Shown: one piece after another, positions 24,701 to 31,682 of the stretch
Layout: each line of letters opens with the position of its first letter
How positions within the stretch are numbered: the stretch's first letter is position 1
NCBI GenBank assembly: GCA_947396885.1
Contig: OX377202.1
Location: 10,974,001 to 11,038,000 of the forward strand
DNA: 64,000 nt
Direction of reading: 5' to 3'
Origin: Heligmosomoides polygyrus polygyrus
Lineage: Eukaryota; Nematoda; Chromadorea; Rhabditida; Heligmosomidae
Position numbers and translations under genes: made by a program
Notes under the pieces: model-generated
Told to the model about the DNA's origin: nothing
Databases searched by the model: none
The model's input: only the letters and a program-made list of their open reading frames with translations

Positions 24701-27189
24701 AGTTGCAGGTGATCTTTGTATATCATTATAACAACAAAAAAGACAATCAGAAATGGCTCGTTATTCATCGGTGCAAAATATTGGATAATAAAACTAATTT
24801 TGAAGAAAACTGAAGTGTCAAAAATTGGGGTTTTATCCTGGAGATCTCACAGCACAGCAGTTAAGCGCTGGTAGCGGGTGTGTGCAATTGCACGAACGCG
24901 CTTTTCTGACGCCTAAAAGATACGGTAACCATTCGGTAGTGTGTTCGCCAAGATCATTTAGTAAGAAGTCGTTTCGAAGACATGATCCTCTTGATCACCC
25001 AGTTTACCGTTACCTGACGTAATTGGTTAAAAATTCAGGTGGTGTCCGTTTTTTTTTTTACTTCCCTCACATGGAGATTAAATTGTTAACTAACGAAGGC
25101 AATCAGCAAAAGGTAAACATTAAAAGGTCGCAACTCATTCAGGTGATGCGTTTGCAGTTCTAACCTATGTTTATGTAGTCAGTGTTCCACGCGTCATCCA
25201 GCTACCTATTTCTCCATTCAAAGTTACCTGGGGCTGGATTCATCAACGACTTACAGCAACTTAACAGGAAAAATTGCAGCCGAAATTCCTGATAGCGCAG
25301 CTTATCAAGCGATAAGATGAGCGATAAGCCGCGTTGTCCGAGTTTTCCGCTGTGAATTCTCTGTTAAAGTTATGTAAGGCCGACAGCAGGGTCTTGCGGG
25401 TGCCGCGGACCCGCCATGACAACGGCGGGTGGTGCGGCGGCGCGAGGGTTACTGGACGCAGTGCTGCGTACTTTTGCCGGCTGAAGCACTGAAAACGTCG
25501 CCGCGGTTTTTATTTGATAGTGATAGTGTTAACGCTGCATACATGAGACATCATCATGTGTGTACGTGAGTTTTTCAATTATTTTTATTGCATCATATAC
25601 AGATGTGAAACTCCATACAAACAGAAATTTTGCTATCAATCGAATAAAAATCGCGACGTTTCGGGTGAGGACTTGGTGTCATCCTTTCTTCTAAAAAATA
25701 AAAAATGGTAGACTTTCTGCTCTTTCAAACAAGTTTCAAACCATTTTTTCCACAAAAATAAGAAATTTATAAAATCTCAAACAAGGTGTTCGATTCCTCC
25801 CATATCGAACAAAAATCTGACGCCGCGTCCAGTGCATTCAACCTACGTATACAACTATGTAGTATACGTGAGCGGTTTTGTGAAAGGCCATGAGTGCAGT
25901 AAAACGCGATTTCTGATCCAGCTGAAAGCGCACTGTTTTCATGAAAAGTGTGCCTTCACTACTTTGCTCCTCCCTTGTTGAAGAATTGAAAATGTTGACA
26001 CTTGGCGATCTTACTCGAGTATTTGAGCTTTTAAGCAGCTTTGGCTTCGAGGTTTTTCCATTGACCTGCGTTATAGCTGCGAAAGGGCATTCAATGACAA
26101 CTTTCACCGATCTGCTAATCAATAACGAGTACTTCTTAAAAAAGTTCTTCAGTACCGCTGTATAGGTAAAGGATAGAGCTTTGTGCTAATCAGTCCACCA
26201 ACCATTCTACGGGTTGTCGTGCAGGCAGTCTGAAAGCATATTTGGACGTAAGAACGATCTGCGGCGGTCAGTTAATGAGAAGCCAAGTTTTGACCTTCCC
26301 AGAAAACTTTGGTGCCAAGTCAGTAGCACTGAAAGGATGGAAGACTTGCTTTGCCTGCACGGGCCCGTACCAACAACCTCGATTCGGTGTGAACGCGACG
26401 CCCGACGCTTCTTCCGACTGCGCTATCACGAGCCCACCGTACGGGTCGTGTTAGCACAGTCGGAAGAACTCGTGTTATTTACGTTTAGCGAAATGGTTAG
26501 CGATGCAGAAGCATGAAAAAGCATGAAAACGAGGGCCGAAAACCGAATAAGGCCCTTTCCCCCAAGCTGCCAATCCTACCACGTCCTGCGGCGGGTCTCA
26601 CTCGCAGCTCCTGGCACTGTGGGTGAGAGCCGCCATGAACTGCGGCAGCCCTCGGGGACCTGTGCGAGCGGCGGCTCCGCGACAACTCGTCCGCGCCGCC
26701 GCTTCCACCACAGAGACAGCGTTGGTCTCAGTGCGGCGGGAGCGATATGGACGAGTTCTCGGGGTGCTGCCGCGAGACTCTGTAGAGGCTATAAGTCAGT
26801 GATGAATCCGACCCCTGGATGGTTGAAGCCACATACCAGTTAGGGTAGTACTGACATTGCTACTCTTGGGTAGTGGTTTCCAAAGACGTGAAACGATTGG
26901 ATTGTCAGGTATGGGAAAGATATTTTCACCTACCAACCTAGTTGATGCAAATTCAATATAGGCAATAGACATCTTACTGAGGTTTCAATATGAGAGGACG
27001 AGGAAACCAGAACAAAAAACTCATTTCCAGCCGGCGCTGACAGACAAGAGCTACTGGTCGGTGTTGAAGAGCCACTTCAGCTACTGGACAAACGCAGACT
27101 TGGCGTTGTTTGTGGCGAACATGCTGCATGCGGATTCTCGCCTCAGCGATCAAGCCAATGCTGGTGCTGCGGAAGGAGATCACTCTTAA
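2..27189 (+). CDS. ipla-1: Intracellular phospholipase A1 (WWE + lipase + DDHD), 5' end outside window
   Basis: I joined 20 exons by reading splice sites and phases: 2-139, 4427-4648, 8080-8155, 8222-8357, 8433-8517, 13191-13317, 13374-13464, 13664-13819, 13898-13998, 14543-14655, 15283-15462, 15527-15600, 15664-15733, 19799-19891, 19967-20090, 20354-20481, 22413-22491, 24381-24562, 24634-24708, 27031-27189. Every junction keeps frame, giving about 802 residues to a TAA at 27187. Order: low-complexity N-terminus, WWE-like domain (RWFYRR...KW), lipase core with HGIGQKG and catalytic FAHSLGCV, then a DDHD domain with [20 protein letters not shown] and SHFSYW. The known family removes the sn-1 acyl chain from phosphatidic acid or phosphatidylinositol in the cytosol and at Golgi/ER membranes; the C. 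elegans member remodels PI. Large introns (4.7, 4.1 and 2.3 kb) carry the repeats. Function is inferred from family; no regulation is visible. The symbol follows the C. elegans orthologue. Confidence 0.9.
395..635 (-). repeat. tRNA-derived SINE-1, diverged copy
   Basis: Matches the SINE-1 consensus seen at 2049-2335 and elsewhere, read on the - strand. It keeps the segments around TGACTTGCGG, the GGCTTGGTTGGCCTGGG block and GAACCAGGAACCTG, but is otherwise worn. Short open frames across it are by-products of the repeat. Confidence 0.7.
939..1993. mobile_element. 1.05 kb palindromic foldback element with mariner-like ends
   Basis: The ends read TTAGGTTGTCCGATAAGTC and its complement GACTTATGGGACAACCTAA, typical of Tc1/mariner termini at TA. 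The inversion continues through almost the whole element: AAACTGCGCAAAAAAGTCCAA near 1745 mirrors the segment near 1165, and the two arms converge near 1465. It therefore looks like two head-to-head copies of one mariner end. Open frames on both strands are mirror images of each other. Confidence 0.8.
2049..2335 (-). repeat. tRNA-derived SINE-1, near full length, with target-site duplication
   Basis: On the - strand it begins with a tRNA-like head: box A (GTGTAGCGCAGTCGGAGGA) and box B (GGTTCGGATTTC) about 45 bp apart. A unique body and a pyrimidine-rich TCCTTTATCC tail follow. It is flanked by the direct repeat ACAATTTAGATA at 2037-2048 and 2336-2347, the mark of retroposition. Confidence 0.9.
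2810..4102. repeat. Hairpin MITE (GATTCATCAACGAC family) split by a LINE insertion
   Basis: The left half at 2810-2907 and right half at 4016-4102 together reproduce the hairpin seen uninterrupted at 25228-25380. The left half ends ...GGCTTATCAAGCGATAT plus GGTGAGCGAT; the right half resumes with GGTGAGCGAT then AAGCCGCG. Confidence 0.85.
2908..4015 (-). mobile_element. 5'-truncated RTE-type non-LTR retrotransposon, degenerate
   Basis: The - strand encodes a reverse transcriptase in several frames: [13 protein letters not shown], then the catalytic FADDIVLI, then VYLGREVN. After these come the typical RTE C-terminal region with [16 protein letters not shown] and [12 protein letters not shown], and [11 protein letters not shown]. 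Frame changes near 3340 and 3450 make it inactive. The 3' end carries a short CAGGTGATA duplication (2908-2925, read on the - strand), as RTE tails do. The endonuclease half is missing. It is flanked by the 10 bp duplication GGTGAGCGAT (2898-2907 and 4016-4025). Confidence 0.85.
4826..4972. repeat. Palindromic MITE, GGGGATGTTTAGAG ends
   Basis: Inverted ends GGGGATGTTTAGAG and CTCTAAACGTCCCC enclose a hairpin with ATCGAT-containing arms. Layout resembles the element at 6408-6546. No coding capacity. Confidence 0.7.
5332..5560. repeat. G-run/C-run inverted repeat
   Basis: GCGCAACACGTGGACG followed by a run of about 19 G, and later about 14 C followed by CGTCCACTAGTTGCGC, form an inverted pair about 200 bp across. 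The homopolymers may carry sequencing error. No gene seen. Confidence 0.6.
5590..6305. repeat. Foldback element with inner palindromes
   Basis: The sequence near 5610-5680 (AATGATACTACGG...CTCTCCTTCTCCATTT) reappears inverted near 6225-6290. The middle holds further palindromes at 5893-5942 (ATATGGTATACTA and its mirror) and near 6000-6020 (CCGCGG...CCGCGG). No protein motif recognised. Confidence 0.6.
6408..6546. repeat. Palindromic MITE, GGGCCGTTCAGA ends
   Basis: Inverted ends GGGCCGTTCAGA and TTCTGAACGCTCC enclose CCCATATCGAT/ATCGATATGGG arms. It shares overall design with the elements at 4826 and 46047 but has different arm sequence. Confidence 0.7.
6905..7045. repeat. Dispersed repeat D copy (CCTACCGTAA family)
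   Basis: Carries GGTGATTATCCTCGACAGCC, CTTACCGTAACCTACCGTAA and CGAATGTCACATTC, matching several copies in 52600-53215. A further end fragment of the same family (TTTTCGACCTCT...CTCTGGAGTC) lies at 7708-7772. Confidence 0.65.
7258..7330 (+). repeat. Possible tRNA-like SINE head
   Basis: GGAGCAGTGGATAGAGG resembles an RNA polymerase III box A, and GGGGTTCGGTTCTCC resembles box B, about 45 bp apart. Two similar CTGGAGTCCCTTCCC blocks follow at 7347 and 7428. Only one good copy is present, so a SINE is suggested and not shown. Confidence 0.35.
8080..8517 (+). CDS. ipla-1: iPLA1 WWE-like domain exons
   Basis: Three exons (8080-8155, 8222-8357, 8433-8517) are separated by introns of 66 and 75 nt. 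The protein reads EVRWFYRR then KWMNFNG, followed by [10 protein letters not shown], the usual start of the WWE-like N-terminal module in PA-PLA1 proteins. That module is thought to bind protein or phosphoinositide partners. Phases run 1, 2, 0 and agree across joins. Acceptors are TTGAAG (unusual A before AG), TTCCAG and TTCTAG; donors are GTGAGT. The atypical first acceptor is the weakest point, but the reading frame through the tryptophan motif is clear. Confidence 0.85.
9335..9812. repeat. Foldback element
   Basis: Left arm with AGGAGACTGTCTCAACCGTAG and TAGGGACGAC returns inverted on the right as GTCGTCCCTA and GAGATAGTCTCCTG. Arms are about 150 bp, centre near 9570. No coding motif. Confidence 0.7.
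9921..10135. repeat. GC-rich palindromic MITE, PIF/Harbinger-like ends
   Basis: TAA then GGGTCTGTTCATACTTCGCG on the left mirrors CGCGGAGTATGAACAGGCCC then TAT on the right. The interior is rich in CGCC/GCGC and GTCGC. Same design as elements at 29402, 34493 and 41715. Confidence 0.75.
11690..12205. repeat. Minisatellite, CACTGGTCCC units
   Basis: Degenerate short units built on TTCACTGGTCCC and TTCACCGGTCCC with C-runs. It reads open in several frames at once, as expected for a repeat without stops. A related array occurs on the other strand at 17740-18370. Confidence 0.85.
12210..12620. repeat. Minisatellite, GACATCGGTGACAC units
   Basis: Units of roughly 36-40 bp with GCGACATCGGTGACACG and TCTGAATCC/TCTGAACC. 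The - strand is open for about 150 codons of repeating DVxxGFRRGVT-like peptide, but the same array type lies in plain non-coding DNA at 17870-17960, so I treat it as non-coding. Confidence 0.75.
12664..12720. repeat. CT microsatellite
   Basis: About 28 CT units followed by a C-run. Confidence 0.95.
13191..14655 (+). CDS. ipla-1: iPLA1 lipase-domain N-terminal exons
   Basis: Five exons: 13191-13317, 13374-13464, 13664-13819, 13898-13998 and 14543-14655. They encode a family-typical run: [13 protein letters not shown], a beta-rich segment ending [17 protein letters not shown], then [12 protein letters not shown], a conserved strand-loop near the oxyanion region of alpha/beta hydrolases. After these come PVEWRS and DVITLPKM. 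Introns are 56, 199, 78 and 544 nt. For the last exon I chose the acceptor TTTTCAAG at 14542, because only it restores phase 1 and gives the conserved DDG. Confidence 0.88.
15283..15733 (+). CDS. ipla-1: iPLA1 catalytic-serine exons
   Basis: Exons 15283-15462, 15527-15600 and 15664-15733. The first carries the nucleophile motif [12 protein letters not shown]; the serine codon is TCG at 15379-15381. The family motif is GxSxG or SxSxG; here the first position is alanine. The following exons encode a charged helical stretch ([28 protein letters not shown]). Phases 0, 2 and 0 agree. A 4.1 kb intron follows, with SINE and minisatellite insertions. Confidence 0.9.
15788..16028. repeat. GC-rich dispersed repeat B, copy 1
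   Basis: The block from GGGCGTGGTAGCGCAGCCACG through CTCGCGGCAGCACCCCGAG to GCGGGTGAGACCCGCCG recurs inverted at 26572-26795. The start resembles a box A, but I see no clean box B, so a tRNA origin is only possible. Confidence 0.75.
16101..16170 (-). mobile_element. Mariner 3' end fragment
   Basis: GCGCATAATTTCTGTCTATAAAAG and ACAATATAATCACCGGTAGTGTCGAC match the end of the mariner at 58601, whose last codons read VDSDGDYIV on the - strand. Confidence 0.55.
16637..16765. repeat. GC-rich dispersed repeat C, copy 1
   Basis: GCCGGCAAAAGTACGCAG, CCACCCGCCGTTGTCATGGC and GGGTCCGCGGCACCCGCAAG recur inverted at 25378-25485. Confidence 0.75.
16800..17015 (+). repeat. SINE-1, 5'-truncated copy
   Basis: Starts at the CCAGGCTAACCAACC block, keeps TGGTA, the GCTGGCCACC block and GTAGAGCACGTGGCGCATCCC, and ends with a T-rich tail. 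The tRNA head is missing. Confidence 0.7.
17210..17365 (-). repeat. SINE-1, partial copy
   Basis: Shows GTCGTGGAAGCGTTTTGAATG, the GAACAAGTCAGCGA block and GGATGGAAGGCTTGGTTGACC. It lacks the tRNA head. Confidence 0.65.
17395..17520. repeat. Half of a hairpin MITE plus TATC microsatellite
   Basis: GGACCAGATTTATTAACGAC to GGCTTATTAAGCGATATC is the left half of the GATTCATCAACGAC family. It then runs into about eight TATC units at 17485-17520. Confidence 0.7.
17545..17692. repeat. Tandem repeat, about 57 bp unit, three copies
   Basis: GAGTGATCTAACTTAAGTGG / CACAGCGGGGCGGTCGAGTG recur three times with few changes. The - strand is open with repeating MMRRISxRLDHS peptide; no start context or neighbours support a gene. 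Confidence 0.85.
17740..18600. repeat. Degenerate GGGACCAGTAAGG minisatellite tract
   Basis: Many imperfect GGGCCAGGA and GACCAGTAAGG units, with ACACCGATGTCGCG near 17890, match the reverse complement of the two arrays inside the 10704-12954 mariner. No gene seen. Confidence 0.7.
18775..18892. repeat. Hairpin MITE, GATTCATCAACGAC family (inverted copy)
   Basis: ATATCGCTTGTTGATAATTG, GCGCTATCAGGGATTTCG and TGTAAGTCGTTGATATGAAT correspond to the complement of the 25228 copy. Confidence 0.7.
19212..19500 (-). repeat. SINE-1, near full length
   Basis: All diagnostic blocks are present in order: tail-side GGATAAGGGACGG, GGATGCGCCA, GATGTCGTAGAGGCG, CCAGTCGATGAATAA, GGCTTGGTTGGCCTGGGCGG, box B complement GAAATCCGAACC and box A complement CTGCGCTATACG. 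Confidence 0.85.
19799..20481 (+). CDS. ipla-1: iPLA1 DDHD domain, first part
   Basis: Exons 19799-19891, 19967-20090 and 20354-20481. They encode [17 protein letters not shown], then [18 protein letters not shown], which includes the first conserved Asp of the DDHD domain, then [12 protein letters not shown] and a lysine-rich tail. I propose a 75 nt intron at 19892-19966 (GTACGG...TTTAAG). It is in frame and stop-free, so the region also reads through as one ORF, but the extra 25 residues interrupt a segment that is normally continuous in the family. If it is not spliced, this is one 292 nt exon. Confidence 0.85.
21318..22241 (-). mobile_element. Mariner-family element with about 170 bp inverted repeats, inactive
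   Basis: Left end GGTCGTTAACAAAGTTCTG and right end mirror AACTTAGGTAACGACC. The inversion extends about 170 bp inward (for example GTAGCGTAGAACTCCGGAG near 21460 and its complement near 22085). On the - strand the transposase is readable in pieces: [14 protein letters not shown] (first Asp), LLRDKAR where mariner normally has HDNAR, and [14 protein letters not shown] (last Asp). Frame breaks and the changed catalytic block show it is dead. Confidence 0.8.
22413..24562 (+). CDS. ipla-1: iPLA1 acidic and proline/threonine linker exons
   Basis: Exon 22413-22491 starts after GCACTTCAG and encodes a very acidic stretch ([13 protein letters not shown]). Exon 24381-24562 starts after GTGTTTCAG and encodes [13 protein letters not shown], then a lysine/alanine/threonine-rich stretch with KKGWFSSF. 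Phase 1 joins exactly. Such low-complexity inserts between the two halves of the DDHD domain are common in this family, so low conservation is expected. Confidence 0.75.
22870..23040 (+). repeat. SINE-2 copy (Ser-tRNA-like head)
   Basis: GGAGGTGCGGGTTCGAGTTCC is a good box B. The downstream body GTCGCAACAAAGCATTG, CTACAACCTCGACACCAGCC and GGCTTAAAG matches the copies at 37603 and 37882. The box A half is worn. Confidence 0.7.
23289..23426. repeat. Near-perfect hairpin MITE, GATTCATCAACGAC family
   Basis: GGGGCCAGATTCATCAGCC at the left and GGTTGATGAATCTGGCCCC at the right are near-perfect mirrors, and both arms continue through TAACGATGAAAATACCGCC. CAG flanks both sides. This is the cleanest hairpin of the family. 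Confidence 0.9.
24634..27189 (+). CDS. ipla-1: iPLA1 DDHD domain C-terminal exons and stop
   Basis: Exon 24634-24708 (acceptor TTCTTGCAG, 75 nt) ends in RIDFQLQ, carrying the second conserved Asp. Exon 27031-27189 (acceptor TCATTTCCAG) encodes [13 protein letters not shown] and [12 protein letters not shown], with the conserved His and last Asp, then ends at TAA 27187-27189. The 2.3 kb intron between them carries a hairpin MITE, two GC-rich repeats and a diverged SINE. The nearest clear AATAAA downstream on this strand is near 28632, so the poly(A) site is uncertain. Confidence 0.9.
25228..25380. repeat. Hairpin MITE, GATTCATCAACGAC family
   Basis: GGGGCTGGATTCATCAACGAC to AAAGTTATGTAAG, with stem-loop GGCTTATC-like arms around 25300-25330. 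The right terminus abuts repeat C directly, so its last bases are missing. Confidence 0.85.
25378..25485. repeat. GC-rich dispersed repeat C, copy 2
   Basis: Inverse of 16637-16765: CTTGCGGGTGCCGCGGACCC, GCCATGACAACGGCGGG and CTGCGTACTTTTGCCGGC. Confidence 0.75.
26190..26435 (-). repeat. SINE-1, old diverged copy
   Basis: Retains TTGTCGTGCAGGCAGTCTGA, GAACGATCTGCGGCGGTCAG, GGATGGAAGACTTGC and TTCCGACTGCGCTA in the expected order. Confidence 0.6.
26572..26795. repeat. GC-rich dispersed repeat B, copy 2
   Basis: Inverse of 15788-16028: GCGGCGGGTCTCACTCGCAG, GACAACTCGTCCGCGCCGCC and GGTGCTGCCGCGAGACTCTG. Confidence 0.75.
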
Positions 27190-28870
27190 ACTGTCCGGAT
27201 TAGCGGCAAACCGTCTCAGCTTGGCTTCAGAAGCGTTTTAATTAAGTGGGCTTCTTTTGAGCTCTACGAGAGTTCGTGTTTTTGTGCGACGTCGCTGCCC
27301 TTAGGAATTGTGTTGAACATCTCCCATTTATCCTCTGTCATCTGGCTTTCTCTCTGTTAGACTTTAAGGACGTGAGCGTCGGAATTAGTCGTTGTATTTC
27401 ACTTTTATGTACAAATGTCTGGAAAGTTCATGTTAATAATAGTCGTTGACTGTGAATGCATACATATACTCGCCTTAGGCTTCAGCTCCTAAAGGTCGCA
27501 GGCGGACGAAGTGTAGCCAGTCATTGCACAGCGAGCCAAATCGTCTTTCCTCGTGTGCTTTTCGCCTCCGCCAATCGCTCCGTTTCCCACTGTACCCAAT
27601 TCGCAATTTCTAGTCGTGCCCCGTACAGATGTATGTGTAGAGTCATAGTAGCCGAGCTGTATTAGATATCATAGAACGCGGTTTCCTCTGGCACTTGTTG
27701 TTGCGATTGTTGTGATAGCGTGTGACGTCAGCGTCATGTCAGTCCATCCCTTCATACCCAGTATTCCCTTCTTAGGATGATTTGTTCTCAGCCGATCTGT
27801 TCGTTGTTGTTTCGTCGCCGCTATGTTTCCTCTTCTGAAGTATTGGCTTATGGGTGTTCCGAACTTCGTACTCTGATATATGCTTAGGGAGTCACTGTCA
27901 GCTCTAGTGGTGTAGTAGTGAAGTCGTAGCTGATATTGTTCGTCTGCCCGTTGTAATTATCGTTTAAATTGCTAGACAAAGTACTGGATTAGCAGTGTTC
28001 ATGCAGAAGTGTGTTTGGATGTCAACTTTGGGGCTATCATTGGTCATGCACCTCGGGAAGGGTGGTGGATACCTCGATGTTACTAAAGAGCAGAAGCCGA
28101 AGGGTAAACAGTGAGAATGCAAAAACGTGAGGATGTCTGCTCCTAAACAAGATCTGAACACTGCTCACTGCTACCATGTAGTCCGTATCGTATGTGTTGG
28201 TAGATCTGTATAGCAGGGGCCGTATGCTATTCCCTCTTCAATCGTCCCGGCCGAGTATGATGCGGCTCCAGGACGTAACTCCAACGCGACGTCGCAGCAC
28301 TGCAACGCGGACGTGCGCTTGGTGACACATGGTTCGCCGCGAAGCACGAAATGTTGCCAGTGTTCAAGCTTCTAGAAAGAGCCGTTGAAAGGATGTGACA
28401 CGAAAGAGAACCCGTGGAAAAGACGCCTTAAACATTACAGGCTCTCTAGGGTTGCTATTTCATCTTGTTTTCTCCTTTTTAGGGTTATTCTCCACCTAGT
28501 GAGTCCAAATTTTGTCTGGATCCCACTTTTTTATCCGATTCTTCCGAATTTTCCTTAGTTCATGTTGTAGTTCGAGTTTTATACAATTTAGAAACCTACG
28601 GTTGACATGTGCCCGTGGTTTTTCTTGTAAAGATAATAAATGATAAATCTAGAGAAAGTGAGCGAAGTATTCAGGTTTTTGCTCATCCCCCACAATAAAA
28701 ACCTACAAACACTTCTGAAACTTCTAGTTAGTGATCTCATCCCAGTTCTTATTTCGAATTTTCCTCACCAAATCCTTGACTGATTTCCTTCACTTATTTC
28801 AAACGGATTGACTCTTTCCACCCACACTTTGTTAACAACCGCTTCCATTTCCCTAGCAGGAGATATCATC
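27190..28870 (+). other. Downstream region of iPLA1, no gene recognised
   Basis: Probably the 3' UTR and then intergenic DNA. AATAAA near 28632 is a possible poly(A) signal but lies 1.4 kb past the stop. Short open frames here have no recognisable domain. Confidence 0.5.
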
Positions 28871-29170
28871 CTCATCTAATGTCTCCTTCCTTCTTCTACG
28901 CGGTCAACGTCGCCGGAACATACTTTTGCGCTCTAACGCGTCTAGCAGCAAGACGCGGCTACCAAGCGCTCATGACGTCACTAGCCGTCCTTGCCGGAAG
29001 CATATGGACCGCGACAACTCGTCCAATTTCGCCGCGCCACGTGCGCGACATCCTGGGAAGTTCGCGCGGCGTTGGAGTTATACCTGGGTGACGTAATCGT
29101 TAGCCGGGTACGGCGTCCCCCTAGAAAACTGCTCTGCGAGAGGCAGGGGCACAGTGGAAATGCAACGCTG
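28870..29170. other. CpG-dense stretch with CRE- and E-box-like sites
   Basis: The DNA switches from AT-rich to CpG-rich. It carries TGACGTCA at about 28974, CACGTG at about 29038 and TGACGTAA at about 29090. This could be a promoter-like element or a repeat; no gene start can be tied to it. Confidence 0.3.
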
Positions 29171-29401
29171 GAGCCAGGGGTGTGCACTGACTTGCCGCCG
29201 GTAAAGTTTTTACCGCATACTTTTAACGGGGAAATTCGCCGGTAAATTCGGTAAAGCCGTTAATTTTTTCAAAATACAATTAAAACACCTAGTTTTAAGC
29301 GATGGTGATGTAAAAAAAGCGTAAAGCTTTTCACCGAGACATCAGCACATACAGGAAAACCATATCATCTTCATTTCGTCATGTAAACGTCATCCTTATA
29401 A

Positions 29402-29755
29402 AGGCCCCGTTTACACTTCGTCGCGGCGGGACGCGATGGCCACGCAATGAGGCCAAATTGATTGATCGCGTCGCCCGGCGTCGACTCCCGCTGTCCTGAA
29501 TGAATCGCGTGAACCCGCGACCAATCGCGTCGCGCTCGAAATGGGTGCGATGCAATGGATCGCGGTGGATTGGGGCGAGCTATGACCCCTACGAGTTGAT
29601 TTTCACAGTGCGGCTCGAAGATGTGTGGATAGTTGCGCGTGTGCAAGTTCGCAATGATGCCTAATCGCGGATCGCGTTGCCGGCTGTTCGTAGTGCTCGT
29701 CGCCGTGCGAAACAGCGCGACGCGTCGCCCGGCGATGAAGGTATAAACGGGGCCT
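29402..29755. repeat. GC-rich palindromic MITE, PIF/Harbinger-like ends
   Basis: GGCCCCGTTTACACTTCGTC and GATGAAGGTATAAACGGGGCC are mirrored ends, followed by TAA on the right. The interior shows GATTGATCGCGTC-type and CGCGTCGCCCGGCG repeats also present at 46380-46530. Confidence 0.8.
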
Positions 29756-30164
29756 AATGCAAATGACGCCCTGAAAACAACGAGCATTCTACAACAAACA
29801 TATCAAGCGGAAGCCTAACAACGCACGAGTATAGCGATCTATATTGTGGGTGCTTAATTGAAGCTCTAAAAAGCATTTCTGGAACATCCGACAGTTAATC
29901 GGATATAGCTATATTTCCTTTGGATTATATTCTAACTGCTTTTCGAAATTATCACAATTATCATCTTTTCATTCGATTAAAGAACGATTTGCACCTTACA
30001 CAAAAAACCAGACACTTCAGAAAAAAACGAAATCTGACATGATTGCGAACTCTCTTCTTATACAGGAAGAAGTCCAATAGGGGATCATGTAGACTAGCAG
30101 AGTACATTCCGATGCCTTACATCTTGGACTAAATTACGGGAACAAGATATGGGCGTATCTTCTC

Positions 30165-30830
30165 CTTAGGAGATAAAGCGCTGCCTTGTCCATGGGCTGG
30201 CCACCGCAAGTCATTGTATGGCCATTTGTTTGGATTGCATCACGATCCAATAGGTTTGGTGGTTCATGTGGTAGAGGACTATTCAGGCTTCTTTACTCAT
30301 TGTTTATTGTGCATAACAACAATATGTCAAATGGCGAACACTTCTCAGTACTCACTGTGGGTCTTTAGTTTTGCTCGTATTGCCCCTCTTAGTGTAGGCC
30401 TGTTGGCCTGTACACTTCTAGTTAGTCCTTCAGTTGTTTGGCTGGGTCATGTTGACCCTGGGCTTCTTCGTTTCGGTACGGGCCTCGGATCGACCTCGGA
30501 CAGAATGGGCTGTCCGGGCCCTGGTGGCTGCCAGTTGAAGCGCACAGGCGCCTGGGCAGGATCTTGCGAGGCGATGTCGATGCGCCGAACCGGAGCGACG
30601 GTCGAGCCTCGTGAGTCGAACGGGAGCGAGGAACCGACCGAGCCGAGCCGTGTGTGGAGCCGTAAGATAGAGCTCTTGCCTCTGCCCCGTGGCAACCATG
30701 ATTCCGTGATACGGGAGTCTTGACACCATTCAAATCACCTCTGCAACATCCTGTAGAAGTAGAATCCGTGATGCATTCAAGAAGGGATTGAGTAACGCTG
30801 CTCTTTATCCTTATCCTTTATCTTACTTAT
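30165..30830 (+). repeat. SINE-1 copy split by an LTR insertion
   Basis: The left piece (about 30165-30226) has AAAGCGCTGCCTTGTCCATGG and TCATTGTATGGCCATT. The right piece (30731-30830) resumes with CAAATCACC, GTAGAAGTAGAATC, AAGGGATTGAGTAACG and the TCCTTATCCTTTA tail. The tRNA head is missing. Confidence 0.8.
30227..30725. mobile_element. Probable solo LTR (499 bp)
   Basis: Starts TG (TGTTTGGATTGC) and ends CA (GTCTTGACA). It is flanked by the 5 bp duplication CCATT (30222-30226 and 30726-30730) and interrupts a SINE whose uninterrupted form is known from other copies. No gag or pol is present, fitting a solo LTR. The TG...CA ends and 5 bp duplication suit LTR elements in general; the superfamily is not determined. 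Confidence 0.7.
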
Positions 30831-31370
30831 ATGGCTCCACCCTTTTATAACAAATCCAACAGTCATCGTGCACACAAATATACGAGAAACGAACAAACAA
30901 ATTAGCTGGAATTTGAAGTAGTGTTTGAGGGCGAATAGTTGAGAAAAGCTGAAAAAGAGGAAACAGAAAGACTACGCTACCGTGAATCCCCTGAATTTTG
31001 GAGCAAATTTTGAAGCAAATCTGAAAGAAGCAGGAGAAGTAGGTGACATTTAAAATTGCGTTTGAAATTGAAAAGTCGAGAAACCAAATGGAAGGAACTG
31101 CGCCATGAATGAGGCAAGCATGGGAGATACCAAGAAACAAAGTGGATCAGGCAACGTCATGGGTCATGGCGTCCTGCCACGGATTTGTGCACCATAGATT
31201 TTTCATTGTTGCATAGGACACATGGGAACATTGTCTACGAACAGTGATATACCATTTTCAGTGGAAACTCAGCGTTTTTCAAATCAAATTCAACGACTTT
31301 CGAATCAAATTTTACGTCTTCTTTGCAAGTTGTACGTTTCAATGTTTACTTCTTTTAAAAAAATTCCAGC

Positions 31371-31660
31371 ATGTCACAAAAGGCTATCCAACGAAATTAA
31401 GAACTATTTGGCATTCTATACTATTAGAACTGTTGGAATCTTAGAATTGTTTTTTAAGGAAAAAATTTAGAACTGAAGGCTATCCAACATAAAAAGGAAG
31501 AAAATTGGATTAGAGATTCTGGTAGAATTAATTTTTAAGGAAGAAAATTGGAACTGAAGGCTATCCAACGAAAATTAAAACTATCTCACCTTCTCTACTA
31601 TTATTAGAACTACTAGAAATTAGAACGATTTTTTAAGGAAAAAATTGGAATAATTTCGCC
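31371..31660. repeat. Tandem repeat, AAGGCTATCCAACG units
   Basis: About three units of 85-100 bp share AAGGCTATCCAAC, a TATTAGAACT stretch and TTTTTAAGGAAAAAAT. AT-rich, no coding potential. Confidence 0.7.
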
Positions 31661-31682
31661 CTCTCAACTATATATTTCGCCT

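Noticed and set aside
30214..30723. 169-codon open frame on the + strand and mirrored frames on the - strand
   Set aside because: They lie in the GC-rich solo LTR. No domain, and open in several frames because of base composition.
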